Shown piece after piece: positions 7,172 through 14,555 of a stretch of 20,620 nt of DNA; the stretch's first letter is position 1, and each line of letters begins with the position of its first letter. The position numbers and the translations under genes were made by a program. Under the pieces are notes generated by a model that had not been told where the DNA came from, searched no databases, and saw only the letters and a program-made list of their open reading frames with translations. The stretch is taken from positions 1-20,620 of the forward strand of contig CAZMXI010000085.1 in the NCBI GenBank assembly GCA_964570205.1, read 5' to 3'. Origin of the DNA: CAZMXI01 sp964570205. Lineage in GTDB: Bacteria > Planctomycetota > Phycisphaerae > Tepidisphaerales > Tepidisphaeraceae.

Positions 7172-7885
7172 ATGACCCTTCGTCGCCCGCTTCTCGTCCT
7201 GTTGGTTGCGTCGTGCGGATTCATGTGTCTGGGGGCCGATGCGCCATCGGTCGATTCGCACCTGGTGGGGTGGTGGAAATTCGATGAGACTTCGGGCGAT
7301 AACGCGGCCGATTCATCGAAGCAGGACCACAAGGGAGTCCTGGAAGGCAAGCTGTCATTTGACCAGCACTCGGCCGCCGGCCGGATCGGCAAGGCAATCT
7401 CGCTGGATGGCCAGCAGCAGTGCATCCGCATTGCGGGGTTCAAGGGCATCACGGGCGCCAAGCCCCGGACCATAGCGGCGTGGGTCAAGACGAACACGCC
7501 CGGCGGCGAGATCATCTCATGGGGCGAGAATGATTTCGGGAAGATGTTCGTGTTTGGATTCGTCCGCGGGCGCGTGGGCCTGGTGCCGAGGGGCGGGTAT
7601 CTGTATATGAAGAACGGGGTGCATGACGATGCGTGGCACCATGTCGCGGTCATCGTGGAAGAGGCGTCGCCGCCGAACCTTCATGACCATGTGAAGCTCT
7701 ACCTCGATGGCGAGGCGGCGGTGATCGACGATATCGGCCTGCTGGACCTCTGGCCGATCGAGACCGGGGAAAAGCAGGATGTAATCATCGGCCGGCGCTT
7801 CAAGGGCCAGCTTGATGACCTGCGGATGTACGACACCGCGCTCTCGGCCGATCAGATCAAGGGAATTTTCAAGCAGGCGAAGTAA
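7172..7885 (+). CDS. Secreted LamG/concanavalin A-like lectin domain protein
   Basis: A 237-residue protein. ATG 7172 gives a typical signal peptide (M-T-L-R-R then Leu/Val-rich to about 21, G-A-D-A); the frame is open further upstream but runs into the promoter region. The mature protein is one LamG domain: L-V-G-W-W-K-F-D-E-T-S-G at 31-42, G-K-A-I-S-L-D-G at 73-80, a W-H-H-V-A-V strand at 155-160, L-Y-L-D-G at 176-180, and the closing G-Q-L-D-D-L-R-M-Y-D-T-A-L-S at 212-225. Such domains bind carbohydrate or protein ligands; no catalytic residues are seen, so it is probably a binding or anchoring partner. It is first in a tight operon with an AKR-fold protein (21-base gap) and a tetraheme cytochrome. 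No clear ribosome site precedes the ATG. Confidence 0.82.
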   Translation: MTLRRPLLVLLVASCGFMCLGADAPSVDSHLVGWWKFDETSGDNAADSSKQDHKGVLEGKLSFDQHSAAGRIGKAISLDGQQQCIRIAGFKGITGAKPRTIAAWVKTNTPGGEIISWGENDFGKMFVFGFVRGRVGLVPRGGYLYMKNGVHDDAWHHVAVIVEEASPPNLHDHVKLYLDGEAAVIDDIGLLDLWPIETGEKQDVIIGRRFKGQLDDLRMYDTALSADQIKGIFKQAK

Positions 7886-7906
7886 ACCACGAGACTGGAG
7901 TTCAGC

Positions 7907-8926
7907 ATGCACCAGACACCACTCAGCCGGCGCGAATTCGTGCGTGATGCAGCCTTGGCGGGCGTGGCCCTGGCGGGGGCATCGGTGATACCGGTGGGCG
8001 GCCAGAGCGCCCGGGCGGCTGATGCCGCGCCGGTCGATACCTCCAAGATTCTCAACTACAACTCGAATATGGAGTATCGCCGCCAGGGCAAGACGGGATT
8101 GATGGTCTCGGCGGTGTGCCTGGGCGGGCACGCCCGCAGCAACGACCAGCAACGGTCGGAGATCATCAGCCGCTGCATCGATGTGGGCATCAATTACATC
8201 GACGCCTGCTGGGACAACGAAGTGAAGCGAGACGCGAAGGCACTGAAGGGCCGACGGGACAAGATGTACCTGGCGCTGTCGCATGGGGCCAAGGAGGTGC
8301 GCAACGAGGAATTCCGGACCTCTCGCAAGCTGCTGGGAAGCCTGGATGAACTGCTGCGCGATTCGGAGCAGGAATACACCGACCTATGGCGGATTACCTG
8401 CTTCGAACCGGGCGGTCGTCACACGTTCGACACCTCGGCGGAGATCGTCGATGCGCTGGAAAAGGCGAAGAAGGCCGGCAAGAGCCGGTTCATCGGTTTC
8501 TCGACGCACGACCGCCGATGGATCAGGTTCATGATCGAGTATTTTCCGCAGATCGAGGTGGTGTGCTTCCCGTTCACCACAATGACGAAGGCCGCGCCGA
8601 AGGACAGCATGTTCGATGCGTTGAAGAAGTGCGATGTGGGGGCGTTCGGCATCAAGCCGTTCGCGGCCGGATCGCTGTTCACGGGCAAGCAGGAGGAGGA
8701 CTATCGCCGGGCGAGGCTGGCCATCCGGTACATTCTCCACAGCAACACGGTGTTGCCGATTCCCGGGATGCAGAGCATTGCCGAGGTGGATAACGTTGCC
8801 AAGGCGGTCGTCGAACGACGCACCCTGGATATGAAGGAGAAGGCCGAGATCAAGGCCGTCAATGATCACGTCAGCGCCAGGCTGCCGGCCAATTACCAGT
8901 GGCTGCGAGAATGGGAATACGTGTGA
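7907..8926 (+). CDS. Tat-exported aldo/keto reductase-fold protein lacking most of the catalytic tetrad
   Basis: A 339-residue protein. GGAG at 7897-7900 precedes ATG 7907. Residues 7-13 (S-R-R-E-F-V-R) and the Ala-rich stretch to about 38 form a twin-arginine signal. The mature part has AKR landmarks: E-Y-R-R-Q-G-K-T-G-L-M-V-S-A-V-C-L-G-G at 56-74, G-I-N-Y-I-D-A at 94-100, K-S-R-F-I-G-F-S-T-H at 192-201, and an I-P-G-M segment near 285. Of the Asp-Tyr-Lys-His tetrad only Asp99 remains; by motif spacing the Tyr position is Asn104, Lys is Ser125 and His is Thr164. It therefore may use different chemistry or be a binding protein. The cytochrome gene overlaps it by one base (TGATG), so the two should be made together. 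Fold assignment is good, activity uncertain. Confidence 0.8.
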   Translation: MHQTPLSRREFVRDAALAGVALAGASVIPVGGQSARAADAAPVDTSKILNYNSNMEYRRQGKTGLMVSAVCLGGHARSNDQQRSEIISRCIDVGINYIDACWDNEVKRDAKALKGRRDKMYLALSHGAKEVRNEEFRTSRKLLGSLDELLRDSEQEYTDLWRITCFEPGGRHTFDTSAEIVDALEKAKKAGKSRFIGFSTHDRRWIRFMIEYFPQIEVVCFPFTTMTKAAPKDSMFDALKKCDVGAFGIKPFAAGSLFTGKQEEDYRRARLAIRYILHSNTVLPIPGMQSIAEVDNVAKAVVERRTLDMKEKAEIKAVNDHVSARLPANYQWLREWEYV

Positions 8927-9456
8927 TGGGGCGGTTCTTCCTGATCATGGCTGTGGGGTTCCTGCTGCTGTCGGCGCTCGGGTGCGACCGATCCGGCGGC
9001 GCGGATCAGGCTGCGCAAGCCCAACCGGCCGCAGCTTCGCCTGATGCCGGCGAGCCGGTCACGGCGGATGATGAACTGCTGTTGCTGGAGGATGAGAATC
9101 CGGCAGTCATTACGATTGGCCCGATGGCCGACAACAGCCGGTGTCTCGTCTGCCATGTCAATTTCGAGCAGGAGGAGTTGACGCTTCAGCACGCGCGGGC
9201 GGACATCGGCTGCGCCAAGTGCCATGGGGACTCCGACGCGCACATCGCCGATGAATCCTGGGCGTCGGGCGGCAATGGCACCGCGCCGGAGATCATGTAC
9301 CCGCCGGAAGAGATCAACCCGGGGTGCTCGGAGTGCCATAAGGAAATCGACCCAGGCAAGCACAAGGAGTTTCTCGCCGGCGAGAGCGACGAGAAATACT
9401 GCACGCAGTGCCACGGCCAGCACCGCATGGCCAATCGCAAGTGCAAATGGAAATGA
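8926..9456 (+). CDS. Tetraheme c-type cytochrome lipoprotein
   Basis: A 176-residue protein. The ATG at 8926 shares its A with the TGA of the AKR-fold gene; an alternative ATG lies at 8911. A hydrophobic signal (4-19) ends in A-L-G-C, a plausible lipobox with Cys20 as lipid site, followed by an Ala/Pro/Glu-rich linker to about 65. Four covalent heme motifs C-x-x-C-H are present: C73-H77, C96-H100, C134-H138 and C159-H163, with further His residues that could be distal ligands. It should carry electrons in the periplasm, anchored to a membrane. No other domain is seen. Its coupling to a tetrad-less AKR-fold protein suggests that protein donates or receives electrons through it; this is inference. 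Confidence 0.87.
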   Translation: MGRFFLIMAVGFLLLSALGCDRSGGADQAAQAQPAAASPDAGEPVTADDELLLLEDENPAVITIGPMADNSRCLVCHVNFEQEELTLQHARADIGCAKCHGDSDAHIADESWASGGNGTAPEIMYPPEEINPGCSECHKEIDPGKHKEFLAGESDEKYCTQCHGQHRMANRKCKWK

Positions 9457-9489
9457 CCCGACACGCGATCGCGTTGGCCGCCAGCGCCG

Positions 9490-11874
9490 TTATTCCGGCA
9501 GTGCGATCCGCAGGTCAAAGGGCTCGAACCGAATCGAATCCAGCACCTCCAGCTCCGTGCAGCAGAAATGTCGCGGGCTGGTGATTCGGTACTGCACGTA
9601 GCGCGCCTTGACAGGCTCCCGGGGGATCAACCGGAACGTGCCGCCGGCGAGAGTTTCCTCATCGGTCCACATGTGGTTGGCCGGCAGGTTCTTCCAGCGG
9701 ATGTCGGTCTTCAGAAAGCCGATCGAGCGATAAGCCTGATCATCGTCGGAAATCAGCACCTCGACCTTGTCCTTGATTTCACCCTTGAGCGCATCCCACC
9801 ACGAATATCCATGGAAGTTCATGCCGAAGCTGGCGGCGGTGACGCCTTGGCCAAGATCGAGCGTGATGACAGGGTTCTGGTTGGGATTCCAGATCGCGCC
9901 ATAGCGATAGGAAACGCCGCCGGAATAGGGTGGGCCGGCCACGCCATCGGTCAGCTTTCTGCCGTCGGGGTCGCCGGCCTCCCAGCTTGTGCCGGATGGG
10001 ATGGACAGCTTGTATGGCTTGCCCGCAGCCAGATTCCTGCCATAGGTCGCCCAGGTGCTGCCGAACTTCCGCCCGCCGACATCCTTGCCGTCGGAGTAGC
10101 CGTGCTTGAGCTGGCCGCGAGCGCCCTTGAGGTTCACCGCCAGCGACTCCATGACGGGATGGTCTTCGCCGCCGACGTTGATGGTGTACTTGCAGGGGAG
10201 GCTCTCGATGAGCTGCGTGTGGGACCGCTCGATCAGGGAACGGTCCTTCTGCGGTTCTTTCCAGGTGAAGGTCACTTCCATCGGGGCGCTGGTGGGCGCG
10301 ACGGGTCGGTGGTTGGCCTCCATCCGAACGGCGTAGATGCTGCATCCGCCGGAGGATGGGTCGGTCGTGTTCATGACGTACTTGATCAGGACCGACTTGC
10401 GCCCAGCAGGCGCCTGGATGGTCTCGTAATGGATGACATCCCAGGGTTGGCTGGTGTCGGTAAGCGTCCAGGAGGTCGTCCAGGTCTGGCCATCATCCAG
10501 CGAATGCTGCATCTCGATCCGGCTCCGGGAGGCGCGGTTGAAGAATCGGCCGCCGTAGGTGAACCGGGTCATGTCGCGCGGGGTGTCGATGCGGTAGACG
10601 ACATAGGCGTCTTCCTTGGCCTTGGCCGGGTGGATGGCGCCCTGGTAGCCGGGGTGCTTCGTGGCCGAGGCGATGTTTCGTTCCTCGACGATGAGCTCTT
10701 TGTACCTATTGTTGTGCAACTCGGGCCAAAGGACGATGGAGTCGGATTGCTCGCCAGCGCCGACGTGGATGATGTTGCGGCCCAGGTTCAGACGGGGCTG
10801 GGTCTTGGAGTTGAGCTGAGTCGTGGTCTCGAAGGCGATGGACCGGACGGTAGCGCGATCGAGGTCTGCCTTGACGAGGATTTCATAGGCGCCGTTGACT
10901 TCATCGGTGAGGCTGAATTCGCCGGAGAAGTCGCCAGGCCCGGTGGAAGCCCAGAACTTCTTCCAGATCAAGCCGTTGTTGGTGCTGATCAGGAGCGAGG
11001 CAGACCGTTCGATGGACAACGAGGCTTTGATCCTGAGCGAGGTGGCGACGTTGGCGGAGTTGATCTTGTAGATGCCGTCGGCGGGGTGAGAGGTGGGTTT
11101 CCACGTCCAGCGGCCATTGCCGCGGATGTGGTAACGGCGGTTGGGGGCTTCGGGATCCTTGCCGTTGTTGGGAACATAGTAGTCGGGGGCATCGCCGAGA
11201 GAGCGGTAGAAACGCGTGTAGGATTCGCCATCGCGCAGGTTCAGGATGTATCGGTGTCCGTAGTCCCAGTCGTAGAAGTAGGTTCGGAGCTTGAGGCCGT
11301 TGGGGTTGAAGCATCGGTATTCCTCATCCAGCGAGCGGATCGTGTCCGCGCCAATAAGGAAGCCGTTGGGGCTGGTGGATGTCAGGCAGTGGTACCTGGC
11401 GATGTGGCCGGGCTCGGATCTGCCTGCGGAGGCAGCGCACGCCATGATCCTGCCGATGTCCTCGACGCCGGCGACGGTCTTGCCGTCACAGAGGGTGTAA
11501 ATGGCCGACAGCGAGTTGTCGTACATGTGCCAGCGGCCGTCATAGAAGCCCATGTGCTCCCAGATGGACTGGTTGATGCCGGAGATGGTTGAGCACATCG
11601 TATGGCCATAGTCGTTGAACTGGCGGATGGGGTCGGTCAGGGCCATGCCGTGGAGGTGCATGGGATTGGTCTGGCGGCGGGCGATGTGGTTCCAATAGAA
11701 CATGGCCCAACATTTCTGCTCGGGGGTTTCCCAGCGCGATGTGATGGAGCGCACCATCCCGGACAGATCGTGATAGTCCGGCGATGCATCGGTGACAATC
11801 CTCACGTTGCAGAGCTGCGCTCCAGCGGCCGAGGCCATCGCGCCGACGATCATCAGGAAGCCAATAGCCTTCAT
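9490..11874 (-). CDS. Large secreted protein: transglutaminase-like N-part, Asp-box motifs, galactose-binding-like C-part
   Basis: A 794-residue protein. ATG 11874 follows GGAGGT (minus strand, 11878-11883) and begins a clear signal peptide (M-K-A-I-G-F to A-G-A, residues 1-19); an in-frame ATG four codons earlier lies before the ribosome site. Residues about 50-145 resemble a transglutaminase/protease core: Cys94 in G-H-T-M-C-S-T, then G-R-W-H-M-Y-D-N-S at 113-121. The strand that normally holds the catalytic His between these blocks appears missing. Two Asp-box-like motifs follow (S-T-N-N-G-L-I-W at 297-304, S-L-D-D-G-Q-T-W at 458-465), as in sialidase-type beta-propellers. From about 610 the sequence resembles an F5/8-type (discoidin) galactose-binding domain. 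It probably binds glycans outside the cell; an enzymatic activity is not established. It converges on the cytochrome gene 33 bases away. Confidence 0.7.
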   Translation of the reverse strand: MKAIGFLMIVGAMASAAGAQLCNVRIVTDASPDYHDLSGMVRSITSRWETPEQKCWAMFYWNHIARRQTNPMHLHGMALTDPIRQFNDYGHTMCSTISGINQSIWEHMGFYDGRWHMYDNSLSAIYTLCDGKTVAGVEDIGRIMACAASAGRSEPGHIARYHCLTSTSPNGFLIGADTIRSLDEEYRCFNPNGLKLRTYFYDWDYGHRYILNLRDGESYTRFYRSLGDAPDYYVPNNGKDPEAPNRRYHIRGNGRWTWKPTSHPADGIYKINSANVATSLRIKASLSIERSASLLISTNNGLIWKKFWASTGPGDFSGEFSLTDEVNGAYEILVKADLDRATVRSIAFETTTQLNSKTQPRLNLGRNIIHVGAGEQSDSIVLWPELHNNRYKELIVEERNIASATKHPGYQGAIHPAKAKEDAYVVYRIDTPRDMTRFTYGGRFFNRASRSRIEMQHSLDDGQTWTTSWTLTDTSQPWDVIHYETIQAPAGRKSVLIKYVMNTTDPSSGGCSIYAVRMEANHRPVAPTSAPMEVTFTWKEPQKDRSLIERSHTQLIESLPCKYTINVGGEDHPVMESLAVNLKGARGQLKHGYSDGKDVGGRKFGSTWATYGRNLAAGKPYKLSIPSGTSWEAGDPDGRKLTDGVAGPPYSGGVSYRYGAIWNPNQNPVITLDLGQGVTAASFGMNFHGYSWWDALKGEIKDKVEVLISDDDQAYRSIGFLKTDIRWKNLPANHMWTDEETLAGGTFRLIPREPVKARYVQYRITSPRHFCCTELEVLDSIRFEPFDLRIALPE

Positions 11875-11998
11875 CACACCTCCCATTGCCTAATACAGCC
11901 AGACGGACGGGTGTCTCTGGTTATGCATACCGGCATCTCGATGAAATGATGAAAGGGTGGGTGTTGGTCGTTGGAAGTTCCGTGGTTGTTCAAACAGG

Positions 11999-12022
11999 AA
12001 GGGCGCCTCTGACGGCGCCCTT
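11999..12022 (-). terminator. Intrinsic-type terminator after the Arg/Pro-rich protein gene
   Basis: A perfect 9-bp stem (11999-12007 with 12014-12022) and a 6-base loop lie 30 bases past the stop codon at 12053. On the minus strand the stem is followed by CCTGTTTG, a weak T-rich tail. It separates this gene from the large secreted protein gene downstream, which then needs its own promoter. Confidence 0.75.
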
Positions 12023-12052
12023 GGAGAGAATCGCTGCTTGCCAGGACGAAAG

Positions 12053-13279
12053 TCAATTCACGTAGTGGACGTTGATGTTGATGCCGGGTGGCGGAACCGG
12101 CCTTGCCACGACGACCGCGGGAGTGTACCAACTCGGGTACGTTGCGAAGGGATCCATGACAACCACCGGCGGCGGAGGCGGCATGACCAGCACGGGTGAC
12201 GCGAGGACCACAACCGGCGGCGGAGCGACGATGATCGCCGGCCGGTACCAGCGCGGATAGCAGGCGTATGGATCGACGACCACCACGGTGGGGGTGGGTT
12301 CAACATACCAGAGACGCCAAGGTTCATAGAACACAGGTGCCGGGTAGAAGATCACCGGTGTCGGCCGATAGAGAACCGGCCAGGAAGGATATCGGTGGTG
12401 GTGCCCGCTGGAGTAGCTGAACCCGAAGGCAAGGCCGTCACCGTAGTAGCCGCTGGAGTAGCCGAAGCTGAATGAGAAGCGGTCGTGGTCATGAGGACGA
12501 TAGTCGCGGCGGATGTAGGTCGGCCGTGGGGGCGGCGCCGAGGCGTAGACGGGGCGGCGTATTTCGCGAGTGTTGATGACGGTGCGATTAATGACCGTCT
12601 CGTTGACGGTCGTGCGGTTGACGATGCGCTGAGGGCTGGTCGTGCGGGCGGCGGTCGGCACGGTGCGTTCGATCGTACGGGGCTCGGGCGCGGTCGGCCG
12701 CACGCGTGCCTCGGTGGGGCGAACCGCCGGAGTTCGGGGCTCGGTCCGGCTGGGGCTACGGGCTGGCATCGGCTCAACCGTGCGTGTGGCGCGGGAGGGC
12801 GCGAGCTCAGTCTGGCGGGATGGGGTGTATCGTTCCGTCGCGGCGCGGGGCGCGGTCGGCGCTGTCCGGGCAGCGCTGGCACGGTCCGCGGGCTTTCTTG
12901 GCTCAACCGTGCGCGGAGCGATGGGTCTTGGAGTGGTCTCAGTTTCAATCACGCGCGGGCCGCGGGCGCGGGATTCGGTCGTCGTTCGCGTCTCTTGCCT
13001 GGAAGGCATGTCCGGGCGTTGGGAACTGATGCGTGGCTCGCGGGCGACGGAGGGCGCCGGGCGGACCTGTGCCGGTGCACGTGTGGGGGCCTCGCTGGCG
13101 GCAGGTGCCTCGCGGTCGCGCGGCGTCTCGCGGGCGGCCGGCGCTTCTCTGGCCGCGCGTGACTCAACGCGGGCTGGTGGCGTTCGCGCAGCGCGTTCGG
13201 AGCCTTCGCGAGTCCGCTGGGCGAATGCTGGGATGCCGATCAGGCCGATTGCCAGGATTCCGACGATGGCCCGTTTCAT
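12053..13279 (-). CDS. Exported Arg/Pro/Ala-rich low-complexity protein with duplicated Val/Pro/Tyr-rich C-terminal module
   Basis: A 408-residue protein of unrecognised family. AAGGAG (minus strand, 13286-13291) six bases before ATG 13279 fixes the start, and residues 1-20 are a standard signal peptide ending A-F-A. Residues 21-245 are rich in Arg, Pro, Ala, Thr and Glu and are probably disordered. A Gly/Tyr/Ser/His-rich stretch (about 265-297) follows. The C-terminus holds two copies of a unit of the form V-V-V-x-D-P-x-A-x-Y-P-x-W-Y-x-P-A (331-354 and 371-394). The net charge is strongly positive in the middle. Such composition suggests a cell-surface or matrix protein that contacts anionic polymers, but no function can be named. 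Confidence 0.75.
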   Translation of the reverse strand: MKRAIVGILAIGLIGIPAFAQRTREGSERAARTPPARVESRAAREAPAARETPRDREAPAASEAPTRAPAQVRPAPSVAREPRISSQRPDMPSRQETRTTTESRARGPRVIETETTPRPIAPRTVEPRKPADRASAARTAPTAPRAATERYTPSRQTELAPSRATRTVEPMPARSPSRTEPRTPAVRPTEARVRPTAPEPRTIERTVPTAARTTSPQRIVNRTTVNETVINRTVINTREIRRPVYASAPPPRPTYIRRDYRPHDHDRFSFSFGYSSGYYGDGLAFGFSYSSGHHHRYPSWPVLYRPTPVIFYPAPVFYEPWRLWYVEPTPTVVVVDPYACYPRWYRPAIIVAPPPVVVLASPVLVMPPPPPVVVMDPFATYPSWYTPAVVVARPVPPPGININVHYVN

Positions 13280-13723
13280 GATGCACTCCTTGCTCAAGAG
13301 ATCAATCTGTCTTCACACATATAGACAATCCGCAATGGCGAAGGTGGGTACAGGTAGAAAGACCCGTAACGGATGTGGCTTAAGTGACTTCACAATATGG
13401 ATTTGCAGTAGGAATCGCGGTGCGATTGCGGGCGTCCGGCTATCGCGGTGCCAGCCGGCGGAAAGTCGGCGTCCGCGGCAGCGAGATGCCGCTGCAAGGA
13501 CCGATGGGGGGATCATTTGGCAGGAAGTCGAGGCCAATGAGTCAGCGGGAGCGATCCGCCGGGGCGGTGGCGGATCAACCCCATGTTCTCCAGGCGCGAT
13601 GATTCGGGCCTGTTCCGCAGTCGAGTCGCCAGTCACGTGGTTTCGCGGGCCGTGCTTCGCCCGGACTGTGGCGTTATGCTCTGACACATGAGTGGAACCA
13701 GTGAAGTGAGCCAGGGTGGGCGC
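13280..13723. other. Long intergenic region with several GC-rich hairpins between divergent genes
   Basis: No convincing gene lies here; the short open frames lack start signals and family-like sequence. The stretch holds the upstream regions of the Arg/Pro-rich gene (minus) and of the SDR (plus). Three compact hairpins are visible: 13413-13427 (6 bp, 3-base loop), 13478-13495 (6 bp, 6-base loop) and 13553-13576 (8 bp, 8-base loop). ATCGCGGTGC occurs twice (13414-13423, 13442-13451). A TATATG at 13318-13323 on the minus strand could be a -10 element for the Arg/Pro-rich gene, but no matching -35 was found. Confidence 0.4.
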
Positions 13724-14497
13724 ATGACGGCCCTGGTGACCGGGGCATCGAGCGGCATTGGCCATGAATTGGCCAGGGTCCTGGCGAGATATGGATGGGA
13801 TGTGGTGTTGACTGCGCGGAATGCGGAGGCACTTGGGCGCGTGGCGGCCGAGTGTTCGTCGCACGGTGTTCGTGTGGACGTGGTGGTGGCGGACCTGGCC
13901 GATCCGGCGGCGCCCAGCCATCTGGTCGATGAGCTGCGGGAGCGGGCGAGGGAAATCGACATCCTCATCAACAACGCCGGCTTTGGGAACCATGGGCGGT
14001 TTGACCGGGTTGGCGTCAAGCAGGATCTGGACCTGCTCCAAGTCAATGTCATTGCGATGACGCTCCTGACGAAGCTGCTATTGCCCGGCATGATCCACCG
14101 GCGGCGGGGGCGAATCCTGAATGTGGCATCGACTGCGGCTTTTGTGCCCGGGCCTTACATGAGTACCTATTACGCCAGCAAGGCTTACGTGCTGTCGCAC
14201 TCCCTGGCGCTGGCCAGGGAACTGCGCGGCACGGGCGTGACTGTTACAGCGCTTTGCCCTGGCCCCACGGCTACCGATTTTCAGAGGCGGGCGAACATCG
14301 CCGCTTCCCGCCTCTTTTCGGCCAAGGTGATGAGCGCCGCCACGGTCGCGCGCGCAGGGTACCAAGGGATGATGCGGGGCACGGCGATGGTGGTGCCGGG
14401 GGCCGGCAACAAGTTCGCGGCGTTTGCTTCGCGGTTCTCGCCAAGGATGTCGCTGGCGCGCATTGCCGAATGGCTCAATCGGGACCGATCCCTGTGA
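13724..14497 (+). CDS. Short-chain dehydrogenase/reductase (SDR)
   Basis: A classical SDR with NAD(P)-binding Rossmann fold. Counting from ATG 13724 (257 residues), the motifs are T-G-A-S-S-G-I-G at 6-13, N-N-A-G at 83-86, the active-site Asn108, Ser136, and Y-A-S-K with Tyr149 and Lys153. The start at 13724 puts M-T-A-L-V-T-G at the terminus, as is normal for the family, and has a purine-rich AGGGTGGG just upstream; an earlier in-frame ATG at 13688 adds 12 residues without a ribosome site. P-G-P-T-A-T-D-F after the active site and the length fit the COG0300 type of SDR (DltE/YqjQ-like). The substrate is unknown. The gene stands alone and converges on the RdgC-like gene. Confidence 0.88.
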   Translation: MTALVTGASSGIGHELARVLARYGWDVVLTARNAEALGRVAAECSSHGVRVDVVVADLADPAAPSHLVDELRERAREIDILINNAGFGNHGRFDRVGVKQDLDLLQVNVIAMTLLTKLLLPGMIHRRRGRILNVASTAAFVPGPYMSTYYASKAYVLSHSLALARELRGTGVTVTALCPGPTATDFQRRANIAASRLFSAKVMSAATVARAGYQGMMRGTAMVVPGAGNKFAAFASRFSPRMSLARIAEWLNRDRSL

Positions 14498-14555
14498 GGA
14501 CTACCCTTAGCCGTTCGTGACGCCCGCTGCCAAGCCCGAGCACCGTGCGAAACCG

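Noticed and set aside
4651..7653. A 1000-codon open frame on the minus strand across the GH95 and LamG genes
   Set aside because: It is antisense to two well-supported genes, has low-complexity Pro/Arg/His-rich translation and no domain sequence; such frames are common in GC-rich DNA with strong third-position GC bias.
9463..9474. Perfect palindrome ACGCGATCGCGT between the cytochrome and the secreted protein genes
   Set aside because: It has no loop and no T-tract, so it is not a convincing terminator; a 12-base palindrome in GC-rich DNA is not unusual.
9568..11592. A 674-codon plus-strand frame opposite the large secreted protein gene
   Set aside because: The translation is Val/Gly/Asp-rich without motifs; the minus-strand gene has a signal peptide, ribosome site and recognisable domains.
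12053..13279. Repetitive coding region considered as a CRISPR array or nucleotide tandem repeat
   Set aside because: Repeats are at protein level, irregular in spacing and inside a gene with signal peptide and ribosome site; no spacer-repeat pattern or cas gene exists in the window.
12642..13691. A 349-codon plus-strand frame over the Arg/Pro-rich gene and the intergenic region
   Set aside because: Its sequence is the antisense of a repetitive Arg-rich region; no start signal or domain.
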